Assembly: GCF_029689945.1 (NCBI RefSeq)
Contig: NZ_CP121451.1
Coordinates: forward strand, 3,286,001-3,350,000
Reading direction: 5' to 3'
Length of the DNA stretch: 64,000 nt
Source: Paenibacillus amylolyticus
GTDB lineage: Bacteria; Bacillota; Bacilli; Paenibacillales; Paenibacillaceae
Shown: one piece after another, positions 36,977 through 49,679 of the stretch
Layout: every line of letters begins with the position of its first letter
How positions within the stretch are numbered: position 1 is the stretch's first letter
Position numbers and translations under genes: made by a program
Notes under the pieces: generated by a model
Database searches by the model: none
What the model was told of the DNA's origin: nothing
What the model saw: only the letters and a program-made list of their open reading frames with translations

Positions 36977-39833
36977 ATGGAACATACCAAGTGGCATCAA
37001 CTTAGTGATGAAGAGCTTCGTAACACTCTTGGCGTCAGCCCGCAGGATGGATTGACGGATGAAGCTGTAGCAGAGAAGAGGAAAGTGGTCGGTTCGAATG
37101 AGCTGAGCGAGGGGAAACGCATATCTCCGATTACATTGCTCTTGAATCAGTTCAAGGATTTCATGGTGCTGGTGTTGATGGGAGCAACGTTGGTATCGGG
37201 ATTGCTGGGGAGTATCTCGACGCGGTTACGATTGTAGCCATTATTGTATTGAATGCGATTTTGGGATTTGTACAGGAATTTCGGGCTGAACGATCTCTTC
37301 GTGCATTGAAACAGTTGTCTGCACCTCTTGCGAAAGTACTTCGTTCAGGCCAGGAAGTACACCTTGCCGCCAAACAACTTGTTCCCGGGGATATTGTTAT
37401 GGTGGAGAGTGGGGACCGCATACCCGCTGATGTACGCTGGCTGCAAACGAACAGTCTGGATGTGGAGGAGTCGGCTCTTACCGGGGAATCGGTTCCCGTA
37501 AGCAAACATTGCCTTCCGATTGCCGATGAGGACGTTCCGCTTGGTGATCAGAAGAATATTGGTTTTATGGGGACCATGGTCACTCGTGGTACAGCCAAAG
37601 GTGTGGTGATCCGTACAGGGATGGAGACGGAGATGGGCAAAATTGCCGATCTGATCCAGAATACCGAGGAGCAGGAAACACCGTTACAGCACAGGCTGGA
37701 ACAACTGGGCAAAATCCTGATTTTTGTCGCATTGGGATTAACCATTATGGTAGTTGTTGCAGGTATATTACACGGGCAACCAGCCGTTGGCATGTTTCTG
37801 GCAGGAGTCAGTCTCGCGGTAGCTGCCATACCTGAGGGTCTGCCGGCCATTGTAACCATTGCACTCGCACTAGGCGTGCAGCGGATGATCAAACGTAAAG
37901 CTATTGTACGCAAACTGCCTTCTGTCGAAACTCTCGGTTGTGCATCCGTAATCTGTTCGGACAAGACAGGCACGCTCACGCAGAACAAAATGACGGTAAC
38001 GGATGTATGGCTGGAGGGACGCAGCATCAAGGTCACCGGGGATGGGTATGCACCGGAAGGACAGATGCTGGAGAACGGTCGTACGGTGGAACTGAAGAGT
38101 GACCAGTCGCTGCGCAGAATGCTCCAGATCAGCGCGCTTTGCAACAATGCCAGTATTGTGGAGAGTATTGCAAGCGAGGGGGCGAGCAAGAAAAAGGGCA
38201 AGGACAACAAAAAGGACGGCAAGAAAAACACGAAAAAAGGGGATTTCCAGGAAGAAACGGTTAAGCGAGACAACGTATTCTGGGAGTTGAAGGGTGATCC
38301 GACGGAGGGTGCGCTGGTCACACTGTCCTCCAAAATGGGTCTTACTCCTGATGGCCTCAAAGAGTTGTACACGCGGCAGCAGGAGTTTCCGTTTGATTCG
38401 GAGCGAAAACGCATGTCGGTCCTGGTCCAACATCAGGGAGGCCGAATGATCTACACCAAAGGTGCACCGGATGTGTTGATTGGACACTGCAGCTATATTT
38501 TGTGGGAAGGCAAAGTCGTACCTTTCACTGGAACATTGCGGCAGAAAGTGATGGCAACCAACGAGAACATGGCTGGTGCGGCACTGCGTGTCCTTGGTAT
38601 GGCCTATCGTGAAGTGCGTCCGGAAGAAAAAGTGGCTGATGAACACGCCGCCGAGAGTCAGCTTGTATTCGTGGGACTGACAGGCATGATTGATCCGCCG
38701 CGTCGTGAAGTGCGAGATGCGATTGCAACATGCCGCAGGGCGGGGATACGAACGGTCATGATCACAGGTGATCATGGAACAACGGCAGAAGCCATTGCTC
38801 ATCAACTCGGGATTCTTCCGCGCGGTGGTGCTTCCCTAAGCGGCCAGCAGCTGGCAGGCATGACGGACGACCAATTGGATAAACAGGTCGAGGGGATTTA
38901 TGTATTCTCCAGAGTCTCTCCTGAACATAAGCTCCGTATCGTCAAATCTTTACAACGCAAAGGGCATGTCGTAGCCATGACGGGAGATGGAGTGAACGAT
39001 GCTCCGGCGATTAAAGCGGCTGATATCGGGATCGCGATGGGTATCACAGGAACAGATGTCACGAAGGAAGCTTCGGCGCTTATTCTGAGTGATGATAACT
39101 TCTCGACGATTGTGGCTGCGATTGAAGAAGGTCGCAATATTTATGAGAACATTCGAAAATTTATCCGTTATTTGCTGGCATCGAACGTGGGTGAGATTTT
39201 GACAATGTTCTTTGCAATGATGATGGGTTTGCCACTGCCGCTTGTTCCTATTCAGATTCTATGGGTTAACCTGGTGACGGATGGTTTGCCTGCCATGGCG
39301 CTCGGGGTGGATCAGCCGGAAAAAGATTTGATGGAACACAAACCCCGTGGTGCCAAGGAAAATATTTTTGCCCGCAGACTGGGGTGGAAAATTGTCAGTC
39401 GGGTGTATTGATTGGACTATGTACACTCGGAGCGTTCTGGCTTACCCTTCAGGCTGCGCCGGATAACCCGGGCCAATTGATCAAAGCACAGTCTGTGGCT
39501 TTCGCTACACTCGTATTGGCACAGCTCATTCATGTCTTTGATTGCCGCAGTTCTCGCTCCATCTTCCATCGAAACCCACTGCAAAACAAATATCTCGTTT
39601 TTGCCGTGATTTCATCGGTTGTACTGATGCTGGTTGTCATGTATGTTGAGCCGCTGCAACCAATCTTCAAAACCGTACCGCTAGGTTTGCGTGAATGGGC
39701 GATCTGTATCGTTGCGGCAGGCATTCCAACGTTCCTTATGGGCGCAGGCAGCGTGTGGGGTGGTCGTCGTAACCGCCGTCGCATGGGTGGTTCTGGACGC
39801 TTCGTACCGAAAAGTACAAAGTTTTCAGCATAA
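36977..39833 (+). CDS. yloB: P-type Ca2+ ATPase (YloB), with two frame breaks
   Basis: Calcium-exporting P2A ATPase, about 952 residues after repair. The phosphorylated Asp is in [12 protein letters not shown], the dephosphorylation loop is ALTGESVPV, the ion site is AIPEGLPA, the hinge [10 protein letters not shown], and the last helices include [16 protein letters not shown]. The nucleotide domain carries an unusual Lys-rich insert (about 38187-38245). Frame breaks at 37207-37210 (G4, probably G5, restoring [12 protein letters not shown]) and 39401-39403 (GGG, probably GGGG, restoring [12 protein letters not shown]). In Bacillus subtilis yloB is also next to rqcH and is needed for spore germination calcium handling. 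Confidence 0.93.
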
Positions 39834-40015
39834 AATCAATACCTTTTCCTTACCTATTTCGTTATGCTATCCTCAAAATGATTCGAAGCGGTGGCTTTGG
39901 CATTTTGCAGGATAGCTTTTTTGTGTACATGTTGAATATGAATTTCTATGGTAATCCTGTAGAGGAGCAAGAATATAGCTTTGGCAGCAGACTGCCAAAA
40001 GGAGTGGGCAAGAGT

Positions 40016-40849
40016 ATGGAATTTACGAAAATGCATGGACTTGGTAACGATTTTATCGTTGTATTTGGTGAAAAGGAACTTCCGGCAGATGCAGCAGAAT
40101 TGGCTGTGAAATGGTGCAACCGTTTCTTCGGTATTGGTGCGGACGGCCTGGTTTATATACTGCCTTCGGAGAAGGCGGACTTTCAGATGCGCATTATGAA
40201 TTCGGACGGTTCGGAAGCAGAGCAGTGCGGTAATGCCATCCGCTGTGTATCGAAATATGTATACGATCATGGTCATGTCAGCCAGGAGCAGATTACCATT
40301 GAAACGATTGGTGCCGGGGTACAACCTGTAACTCTTAACATTCGTGATGGTAAAGTGGAAACGGTTCGTGTGGATATGGGTGAGCCGATCCTGGACGGGC
40401 TTCAAGTACCTACAACGGTAGATGCCAATCCCGTGGTTGATCACTACATTGAAGCGAACGGACATGCGTTCAAATTCACTGCCGTATCCATGGGCAACCC
40501 GCATGCGGTGATCTATGTTGATGATGCTGTTCATTTCGATCTCACAACTTGGGGTCCACTTCTTGAAGTACATCCCATGTTCCCGAAAAAAATCAATGTG
40601 GAATTCGCGACAGTTCGTGACCGCGGATATGTAGATATGCGTGTATGGGAACGCGGAGCGGGTCCAACACTTGCTTGTGGAACCGGCGCTTGTGCAACAC
40701 TGGTATCCTCTGTTCTGAATGGGCATACGGATCGTACAGCTGTTATCAGCCTCAAAGGTGGAGATCTTCACATTGAGTGGAATGAAGCTGACAATCATGT
40801 GTACATGACTGGACCAGCCGAAGTTGTTTTCAAGGGAGTTACATCATAA
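40016..40849 (+). CDS. dapF: diaminopimelate epimerase
   Basis: Converts LL- to meso-diaminopimelate, for lysine and the peptidoglycan cross-link. The catalytic Cys pair is Cys71 in EAEQCGNAIRC and Cys221 in LACGTGACA; MHGLGNDFIVV at the start and GNPHAVIYVDD are also diagnostic. The length, 277 residues, is normal. ATG at 40016 is chosen because AAGGAG lies ten bases upstream; the in-frame extension before it is not protein-like. In Bacillus dapF is elsewhere, so it is inserted into the ylo block here. Confidence 0.96.
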   Translation: MEFTKMHGLGNDFIVVFGEKELPADAAELAVKWCNRFFGIGADGLVYILPSEKADFQMRIMNSDGSEAEQCGNAIRCVSKYVYDHGHVSQEQITIETIGAGVQPVTLNIRDGKVETVRVDMGEPILDGLQVPTTVDANPVVDHYIEANGHAFKFTAVSMGNPHAVIYVDDAVHFDLTTWGPLLEVHPMFPKKINVEFATVRDRGYVDMRVWERGAGPTLACGTGACATLVSSVLNGHTDRTAVISLKGGDLHIEWNEADNHVYMTGPAEVVFKGVTS

Positions 40850-40870
40850 TTAAGAGAACAGTGTAACCCA

Positions 40871-40896
40871 AGAGGCCTGCGGGCCTCTTTTTTTGT
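40871..40896 (+). terminator. dapF terminator
   Basis: AGAGGCC, TGCG loop, GGCCTCT, then T7. Confidence 0.85.
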
Positions 40897-41061
40897 TAAA
40901 GGACAGTGTGTGTCTCCTGTACAGAGACATATTGGGGGTTATGTGGAAGGAAAGTCCATATGAGCTGGATATTCAACAAAAACCTTTGTTTTTCTTCTTT
41001 TGGTAGCGTTTTTTGTGTTACATTAGTATGAAATTGATCACAGCTAGGCGGGGGAAAAGGG

Positions 41062-42950
41062 ATGAAGGCGGATTTGCGCAAAGTTATGCAGGAACGAGTT
41101 CTGATTGGAGATGGGGCCATGGGAACGTTTCTGTACCAAATGGGATTCCCGGTGGGGATTTCATATGAAGAATTAAACTTGATTTCACCTGAAGTGGTGG
41201 CGGAAGTACATCGCCGTTATCGGGACGCAGGTACAGAGATATTTGAAACGAATACGTACTCTGCCAATTATGACAAGTTGTCCAAGTTTGGTTTGGAGTC
41301 CAAGGTGGAAGATGTGAACCGTACCGGCGTTCGTATTGCCAAAGAGGTGGCTGGAGCTGACGGTTATGTTCTTGGTGCAGTAGGTTCTATTCGCGGCGGT
41401 AAGCGGACGAACGTCTCCACAAGTGAACTGAAACGCTTCTATCAACAACAGATCTTTGCACTGCTTGATGAAGGCGTGGATGGCATTCTGCTTGAGACCT
41501 TCTATGATATCGAGGAAATGGATATTGCCCTTTTGCAAGCGCGCAAGCTAAGTGATCTGCCCGTGATCGGACAGTTCGCGGTAGAGGATGTAGGACACAC
41601 ACTGGACGGATATACGATGCCCGAAGCATTCCGGATCATGCGGGAGCAGGGTGCGGATGTGATCGGTTTTAACTGTCGCTCAGGTCCAACGGAATTATGC
41701 GTGCCATGGAAACCGTCTCCGGACGTATCGGTATTCCCATGTCTGTCTATCCGAATGCGGGTGCAGCAGATTATGTCGATGGTCAGTTCCGTTATGGTGC
41801 AACTCCGGAGTACTTTGGTCAGACAGCAGTGCAATTTGCGGAACTCGGTGCCCGTATTATTGGCGGATGCTGTGGTACAACGCCTGATCATATTACCGCC
41901 ATGAAAGAGGCGCTCGCAGATTACGTGCCTTCGCCTATTTTGGAGCCTGATCCGTCAGAATCCAAACCGCGTATTGTGCTGCATGAACATCTGGATGAGC
42001 GCTCTGGACGTGGAGGTCAGCCTACGATTGTCGATCTGGTCAAGCAGCGTCACACAGTCATTGTTGAACTTGACCCGCCGCGTGACCTGGACATTGCCAA
42101 GTTCATGAAAGGTGCAGAGACACTAAAGGCAGCAGGCGCCGATGCCCTGACACTGGCCGATAATTCTCTGGCGGTTACACGGATGAGCAATATGGCGCTG
42201 GGGCATCTCGTTCAGGATCGCACGGGTCTCCGTCCATTGGTGCATATTGCCTGCCGTGACCGGAATCTGATTGGAACGCAGTCTCACATGATGGGATTTG
42301 ATGCACTGGGTATTAATCATGTGCTCGCTGTGACAGGGGATCCTGCAAGATTTGGCGATCTGCCGGGCTCAAGCTCGGTATACGATCTGACCTCTTTTGA
42401 AATCATTCGCATGATCAAGCAGTTGAACGATGGGGTGGCCTTCTCGGGTAAACCGCTGAAGCAGAAAGCGGGCTTTGTCATCGGAGCGGCATTTAATCCC
42501 AATGTGAAATATCTGGATAAAGCTGTGCAGCGTCTGGAGAAGAAAATAGCTTCTGGTGCTGATTACATCATGACTCAACCTGTCTATGATCCAGAGCTGA
42601 TAGTGGCAATGCATGAAGCGACCAAACACCTGGATGTGCCAATATTTGTCGGTGTAATGCCACTGGCAAGTGGACGGAATGCAGAGTATCTGCATAACGA
42701 AGTTCCCGGAATTCAGCTTTCGGATGAAGTGCGTTCACGTATGGCAGGTCTGGAAGGCGAAGAGGGCCGTGCGATGGGAGTAAAAATTGCCAAGGAACTG
42801 CTGGACGTAGCAACAGCACATTTCAAAGGCATCTATCTCATGACACCGTTTATGTTCTACGGCATGACGGCAGAACTGACTCAATACGTATGGGAGAAGT
42901 CGGAGCATCAATGTCCTACTTGTTTCAACCCTAATAATCAATTACAATAG
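41062..42950 (+). CDS. yitJ: homocysteine S-methyltransferase/methylenetetrahydrofolate reductase fusion (YitJ type), one frame break
   Basis: Two-domain cytoplasmic enzyme for methionine metabolism, 629 residues after repair. The N-terminal domain binds zinc for homocysteine with Cys in GFNCRSGP and in GGCCGTTPDHI. The C-terminal domain is a MetF-type barrel (VIVELDPPRD, LTLADNSLAVTRMSN, ITQPVYD-type ending). The frame breaks at 41691-41692 (GG, probably GGG, restoring GPTGIMRAMETV). In Bacillus, yitJ is controlled by an S-box SAM riboswitch; none is visible in the about 165 bases upstream. It follows dapF and precedes yloC. Confidence 0.92.
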
Positions 42951-42969
42951 TAAAACGGATGTGATGCCG

Positions 42970-43869
42970 ATGTCATTCAGTATGACCGGATACGGTCAAT
43001 CCGCCTTTCATTTTGGCGGCTATAAGGTACAATTAGAGATCAAATCTGTTAATCATCGTTATTGCGAAGTGATGATGCGTCTGCCAAGAGAGTGGACGTA
43101 TTATGAAGACGGTTTGAGAAAAATCGTACAGAGTCGTTTGAAACGTGGGCGGATTGATGTTTATGTAATGAAAGAAAAAGAGGAAGACCAGGCTCTTCCC
43201 GCTGTTCTGAATGAACAGACGGTCAGGGCCTATCTGCAGGCTGCAGAGCAACTGGAAACCCAATATGGAATGCAGGGCAAACCAAGTATTGTGGATATGC
43301 TTGGACTGCCGGACGTCATGGTTCATTCGGATGGGACAAGTTCCATTCCCGAAGAGCAGAAGGACGAATGGGAGCGAGTACTGCAGGAAGGATTGAAAGA
43401 GGCTCTGTCCAGCCTTGAACAGATGCGCGCTCGCGAGGGTCTTCATCTGGCCAGTGATCTGGAACGACGGATTACCCGTCTGGAGTCACTGCATACCGAG
43501 ATGCTTGATCTTGCACCAACTGTGGTAAGTGATTATCGCAACAAGTTAAGACAGAGGCTTACGGAAATGCAGGAAGAAGGCTCTTTCCCTTTTGATGAGC
43601 ATAAATTGGGTATGGAAATTGCAATGTTTGCCGATCGTTCTAACATAGAAGAGGAGCTTACGCGTCTACTGAGTCACTTTGGACAGAGCAGGGAATTGCT
43701 GAGGAGTGATGAACCCGTAGGTCGTAAGTTGGACTTTCTAATTCAAGAGATGAATCGGGAAGTCAATACGATTGGATCAAAAGCCAACCATTTGGCTCTG
43801 GTGAATCGTGTTGTCGAGATGAAGGCGGAGTTGGAGAAGATTCGTGAGCAAGCGGCGAATATCGAATGA
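42970..43869 (+). CDS. yloC: YicC/YloC family endoribonuclease
   Basis: A 299-residue RNase of the YicC family; Bacillus YloC and E. coli YicC cut RNA (small RNA and mRNA turnover). The start MSFSMTGYGQS, EIKSVNHRYCEVMMRLP and the C-terminal LDFLIQEMNREVNTIGSKAN are family hallmarks. ATG at 42970 gives the usual N-terminus, though ATG 42964 or GTG 42961 are in frame and the ribosome site is weak. It opens the yloC-remA-gmk-rpoZ run, in Bacillus order. Confidence 0.93.
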   Translation: MSFSMTGYGQSAFHFGGYKVQLEIKSVNHRYCEVMMRLPREWTYYEDGLRKIVQSRLKRGRIDVYVMKEKEEDQALPAVLNEQTVRAYLQAAEQLETQYGMQGKPSIVDMLGLPDVMVHSDGTSSIPEEQKDEWERVLQEGLKEALSSLEQMRAREGLHLASDLERRITRLESLHTEMLDLAPTVVSDYRNKLRQRLTEMQEEGSFPFDEHKLGMEIAMFADRSNIEEELTRLLSHFGQSRELLRSDEPVGRKLDFLIQEMNREVNTIGSKANHLALVNRVVEMKAELEKIREQAANIE

Positions 43870-43920
43870 ACGTGCACATCTCGGCAAAAGAGTCGCATGT
43901 ATAGGGGGAAGAACCTGATT

Positions 43921-44766
<846 letters not shown>

Positions 44767-44923
44767 TCCCTTTTGCCGCTGCAGAATGCGATATAAGTGG
44801 GGCAGTTGTCATATCATGTACTGAAGCACTTCTTCTTGGAATGCCCGGATGTGAAGACATGTCACATCTGTTCTGTCAGGCGGCAACTTGCGATTATACT
44901 AATGCGAAGAGGTGTTTGTTAAT

Positions 44924-45136
44924 ATGCTGTATCCTTCTATTGATGAAATGATGAACAAAGTCGACAGCAAGTATTCCCTTGTTGTTGCTGCTTCCCGCCG
45001 GGCTAGACAGCTACGTGAAGGTGAAAAAACGGATTTAAGAGGTGCGAGATCCCATAAACAGGTTGGCGTTGCACTGGAAGAAATCTATGGAGACCTGCTC
45101 GTTGTCATCAAAGGACAGGACGAAGAAGAAGAGTAA
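44924..45136 (+). CDS. rpoZ: RNA polymerase omega subunit
   Basis: A 70-residue subunit that helps assemble and stabilise RNA polymerase. [29 protein letters not shown] and [18 protein letters not shown] identify it. AGAGGTG lies before ATG 44924. It stands between gmk and coaBC, the usual order. Confidence 0.95.
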   Translation: MLYPSIDEMMNKVDSKYSLVVAASRRARQLREGEKTDLRGARSHKQVGVALEEIYGDLLVVIKGQDEEEE

Positions 45137-45185
45137 GCCGCTTGCGGCTGCTCTTCAACTGCATACGGCGCAAGCCGGATTAATT

Positions 45186-45211
45186 GACAACCGCGAGGTT
45201 GTTATTTTTTT
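45186..45211 (+). terminator. terminator after rpoZ
   Basis: ACAACC, GCGA loop, GGTTGT, followed by an ATTTTTTT tract. Confidence 0.7.
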
Positions 45212-45274
45212 ACGAGTAAGCATATTTTAACGGAATCTTCTTTAGACGTCGTATAAATATCGGGGGAAATAAAC

Positions 45275-46510
45275 ATGTTGAACGGTAAAAAAATCGTGCT
45301 TGGTGTGACAGGCGGCATAGCCGCTTACAAAGCGGCAACATTATGCAGCAGACTGGTACAAAAGGGAGCGGATGTTCATGTAATTATGACAGCTTCCGCT
45401 ACACAGTTTATTACCGAATTGACGCTGCAAACGTTGACCCGAAACACCGTATATACCGATACATTTGATGAGCGTGAGCCAGCAGTCGTATCTCATATTC
45501 ATCTGGCCGATCTGGCTGATCTGGTTCTGGTTGCTCCGGCTACAGCGAATGTGATTGCCAAGATGGCGCATGGCATGGCCGATGATATGCTCTCCACAAC
45601 GCTGCTTGCCACGACAGCCCCTGTCATGATTGCTCCAGCGATGAATGTGCATATGTATGATCATCCAGCTGTAAAGCATAACATGAACCTGCTTGTGGAA
45701 CGGGGCGCCATGATGATTGAACCGGGTGAAGGTCTGCTTGCGTGCGGGTATGTAGGCAAGGGACGTCTGGAAGAACCGGAGAGCATTGTGGACGTGGTGG
45801 AACGTTTCTTTGAGCAGCGAGAGTCTGCAGACCGTAGTCGGCAGGGACAAGCTTCATTGTTACAAGGCAAGAAGGTTGTCGTTACGGCTGGGGGTACAAT
45901 TGAGCGGATTGACCCCGTACGATATATTACGAACGATTCGTCTGGCAAAATGGGATTTGCCATAGCTGCAGCTGCGCGTGATCTGGGGGCGGATGTGAAA
46001 TTGGTTTTGGGGAATACCCAAGCCAAACCACCGGAGAACGTTGAGTTGATCCCTGTTCAGTCTGCACAGGATATGTATGAAGCTGTAACACGTGAGTGGC
46101 ATGACGCAGATATCGTGGTTAAAGCGGCGGCTGTTGCCGATTATCGCCCTAAGGATGTTTACACTGAGAAGATCAAGAAGAAAGGCGACACGTTGTCGCT
46201 CGAACTTGTTAAAAATATAGATATTCTTGAAACGCTGGGCAAGCAGAAAACCCATCAGTTTTTGATTGGTTTTGCTGCAGAGACTCAGTCCGTTGAGATG
46301 TACGCACGTGAGAAATTGGAACGGAAAAACTGTGATCTGATCGTAGCCAATGACGTAACCCGAACGGGTGCAGGATTTGGAACAGACACCAACGCGGTAC
46401 ATATCTATGACCGGGAAGGTTTGGTGGAGGAGCTTCCAGTGTTGGCCAAGGACGATGTGGCTCATCGGTTGCTCCGGATTGCGGCGGAGCGCATTGCCGG
46501 GAGGAATTAG
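45275..46510 (+). CDS. coaBC: phosphopantothenoylcysteine decarboxylase/synthetase
   Basis: Bifunctional coenzyme A biosynthesis enzyme, 411 residues. The N-terminal flavoprotein CoaC has GVTGGIAAYKAATLCSRL, the His of SHIHLAD, APATANVIAKMAHGMADD and the catalytic Cys of LLACGYVGKGRL. CoaB follows with VVTAGGTIERIDPVRYITN and AAVADYRP. GGGGGAAAT precedes ATG. The next gene, priA, begins three bases after the stop. Confidence 0.96.
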   Translation: MLNGKKIVLGVTGGIAAYKAATLCSRLVQKGADVHVIMTASATQFITELTLQTLTRNTVYTDTFDEREPAVVSHIHLADLADLVLVAPATANVIAKMAHGMADDMLSTTLLATTAPVMIAPAMNVHMYDHPAVKHNMNLLVERGAMMIEPGEGLLACGYVGKGRLEEPESIVDVVERFFEQRESADRSRQGQASLLQGKKVVVTAGGTIERIDPVRYITNDSSGKMGFAIAAAARDLGADVKLVLGNTQAKPPENVELIPVQSAQDMYEAVTREWHDADIVVKAAAVADYRPKDVYTEKIKKKGDTLSLELVKNIDILETLGKQKTHQFLIGFAAETQSVEMYAREKLERKNCDLIVANDVTRTGAGFGTDTNAVHIYDREGLVEELPVLAKDDVAHRLLRIAAERIAGRN

Positions 46511-46513
46511 GAT

Positions 46514-49061
46514 ATGGAGATTGCCAAGGTCATTGTCGATGTTCCCGTGAAGGAAACAGACCGGCCGTTTGATTACCTGGTACCTGAATCGATGAGGGAA
46601 TGGATCGAGATTGGCAGCCGGGTGGGTGTACCTTTTGGTCATCGGACGGTGCAGGGATTCGTGATTGATCTTGTGCCGCGTACCGGAGAGGAAACATTCA
46701 AGCTCAAGCAGATTCAGGAGTTGCTGGACATCGTTCCCCATTGTCTGAGGATTTGGTTGAGTTGGCCGAATGGATGAGTGGGCGTTATGCGAGTAACCGG
46801 ATTTTGTCATTACAGGTCATGGTGCCGACCGCATTGAAAGGGAAAGCAGAGCGATACATCTCGCTGGGAGATGCACTTGATGGACAGATGGCGGGTGCAC
46901 AACCGGATGATGAGGTGTTATTTGTTTGGGGAGAAGAGTCTACGAACGAGAAAGTGCAGCAGGATATCATCCGTTTTGTCAAAAGTCGGGGTCAGGTACC
47001 TCTGCAACAATTGAGTCGAAAATATCCCAATCATGCTGCACTAATTAAGAAATTATTGCTTGGTGGTGTGTTGCTGGAGAGTCAGGCCATCAAGGACAAG
47101 CTGAATAAAAAAACGATGAAGTCTGTAGATCTGGCTGTTGATGTGGCTGCTGCTCAGGAAGCACTTGCTTCATTCCCGGCGAAAGCACAACGGCAGAAGG
47201 AGATTCTGGCTTTTTTGCTGGAAATGAAAGAATTGCTGCCCATGCCGATGAAAGAAGTGCTGGCTACCTTGCAGGTATCAGCAGCGACGATGAAGGGTCT
47301 TGAGGAAAAGGGATTGATCGTCACCGAGGACGTTGAGGTCTTTCGTGATCCTTATCAGGGCAGGAAGTTCAAAGCGACTGAACCGCTGGTTCTGACCGAT
47401 GAACAGAAACAGGTGTACGACAATATCAATGGCCGATTGCAGGAACAACGCCACGGAGTATTTTTGCTGCACGGTGTTACGGGGAGCGGCAAGACGGAAG
47501 TCTATCTTCAAACCATTCAACGTTGCATTGAGCAGGATCGGCAGGCCATCGTACTGGTGCCGGAGATTGCACTGACACCACAGATGGTGGAACGTTTCAA
47601 GGGACGATTCGGCAATCAGGTTGCAATTATGCACAGTCGTCTGTCTGGTGGTGAACGTTATGATGAATGGCGTAAGATTCGTGAGGGTCAGGTGAAGGTG
47701 GCGATTGGGGCGCGTTCAGCCGTATTTGCTCCATTTAGTCGGCTTGGGTTGATCATTATGGATGAGGAACATGAGACTTCCTACAAACAGGAGGAAACGC
47801 CAAAATATCATGCCCGGGACGTAGCGGTAAAACGAGCACAGCAGCATCAGGCTGTGGTTGTGCTGGGTTCAGCAACTCCTTCGCTGGAAAGTTACTATGC
47901 GGCACGCTCGCAAAGCAACGATGATTTTGCACCACTCCTGCTGGAGATGCCAACGCGGGCACTGGGCAACAAGCTGCCCGAGGTGCGGATCATTGACATG
48001 CGCGAGGAGTTGAAGGATGGCAACCGTTCCATGTTCAGCAGGGCTTTGCACAAAGGGCTGGAGGAGCGCCTAGAACGTGGTGAACAGACGGTGCTTCTGC
48101 TGAATCGCCGCGGATATTCGACCTTTGTCATGTGCCGAAGTTGTGGATATGTGGCAGGCTGTCCCGAATGTGACATCTCATTGACATACCATCAGCGCTC
48201 CAATAATCTACGTTGTCATTACTGCGGTTATGCGGAAGCGGCTCCGGAAGTGTGCCCTGAATGTGGAAGCGAGCATATTCGATATTTTGGCACAGGTACG
48301 CAACGGGTCGAGGAAGAACTTGCGAAGCTATTTCCGGGGATTCGTGTCATACGGATGGATGTGGATACAACAACGGAAAAAGGGGCTCATGAGAAGCTGC
48401 TGAAACAGTTTCGTGAGAAAAAGGCAGACGTGTTGCTGGGCACCCAGATGGTTGCGAAGGGGCTCGACTTCCCGGATGTGACTCTGGTTGGCGTGATCAC
48501 AGCGGATTCAGCATTGAATTTGCCTGATTTTCGCGCTGCTGAAAAAACGTTTCAGCTACTGACACAGGTTGCTGGCCGAGCTGGTCGGCACCAATTGCCT
48601 GGTGAGGTGTTTGTTCAGTCCTATACACCGGAGCACTATTCCATTGGCCATGCGAGTCAGCATGACTATGTGTCGTTTGTACGTGAGGAGTTGCTGCATC
48701 GTCGCAATTTGCAATATCCGCCTTACTGCCGCCTGATTCTGGTGACCTTTTCGCATGAGCAGCTTCCAGTATTGATTCGTCTTGCCGAGAACTACACACG
48801 GATACTGAAAGAGAAGGCTAATGCGGCCGGATGGCTAGGCAGTCTGGATCGATTCAGCAATGATGCCTTTGATGTGCTGGGTCCGGTAGCGTCCCCGATT
48901 CCTCGGATCAAGAATAGATACAGATTCCAATGTATGATAAAATGGCGGGGGATGTAGACGCCATAGGACTCGCTCTGGCAACGGCCCGGCGCATGGATGA
49001 TGATGTTCAGGCGCAGAAATTGCTCATTAGTCTGGATGTAGACCCGCAAATGTTAATGTAA
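46514..49061 (+). CDS. priA: primosomal helicase PriA, with two frame breaks
   Basis: 3'-5' helicase that restarts stalled replication forks. About 849 residues after repair. The helicase core has LLHGVTGSGKTEVYLQ (Walker A), DEEHETSYKQEE, LGSATPS and QVAGRAGR. The zinc module is CRSCGYVAGCPECDIS then CHYCGYAEAAPEVCPECGSE. The N-terminus IAKVIVDVPVKETDRPFDYL is the DNA 3'-end binding domain. Frame breaks at 46736-46739 (C4, probably C5, restoring VPPLSEDLVELAEW) and 48947-48951 (G5, probably G6, restoring WRGDVDAIGLA). The true stop is then at 49061. Confidence 0.94.
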
Positions 49062-49178
49062 ACATTCTGCAGCAGTGCGGATGTAAACAAGCGGTATAAA
49101 CATAGATTAAAATGAAAACCAAAAAAATACAGAATATCGTCCTGAAATTATGATGAGGATTAGGAAGGTGCTTACAAC

Positions 49179-49667
49179 ATGTCGATTCGCATTATCGTGC
49201 AAGAACCAGATGAGGTGCTCCACAAGAGAGCCAAAGAAGTAACCAAAATTACACCAAACGTACAAAAATTGCTGGATGATATGGCTGATACCATGTACGA
49301 TGCGGAAGGTGTAGGTCTTGCTGCACCACAGGTTGGTATTTTGAAACGTCTGATTGTTATCGACGCAGGTGATGAGCAAGGGCTGATCAAAATGATTAAC
49401 CCGGAGATCATTGCAAGTGAGGGAGAGCAATTTGGACCGGAGGGTTGTCTGAGTATCCCTGGTATCAATGGTGATGTTCGCCGTTTTGAGACCGTTACGG
49501 TCAAAGGACTGGATCGTGAAGGCAAAGAGCTGATTATTACAGGTAGCGGCTTGCTCTCCCGTGCATTCCAGCATGAAATTGATCATCTGGATGGCGTACT
49601 CTTTACGGATATTGCCGAGAAAGTGTACGAAATTGCAGCCGATCAAACGGGACCGCGTCGTAATTAA
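49179..49667 (+). CDS. def: peptide deformylase
   Basis: Removes the formyl group from new N-terminal Met. All three metal motifs are seen: GVGLAAPQVG, EGCLSIPG (Cys ligand) and QHEIDHLDG (two His and catalytic Glu). The length is 162 residues. It is followed by fmt, giving the usual formylation/deformylation pair. GGAAGGTG precedes ATG. Confidence 0.97.
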   Translation: MSIRIIVQEPDEVLHKRAKEVTKITPNVQKLLDDMADTMYDAEGVGLAAPQVGILKRLIVIDAGDEQGLIKMINPEIIASEGEQFGPEGCLSIPGINGDVRRFETVTVKGLDREGKELIITGSGLLSRAFQHEIDHLDGVLFTDIAEKVYEIAADQTGPRRN

Positions 49668-49679
49668 GGAGTGATCAAT

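Noticed and set aside
37870..38805. Long minus-strand frame opposite yloB (311 codons)
   Set aside because: It lies fully inside the P-type ATPase coding region and has odd composition (Cys, His, Arg rich), typical of antisense shadows.
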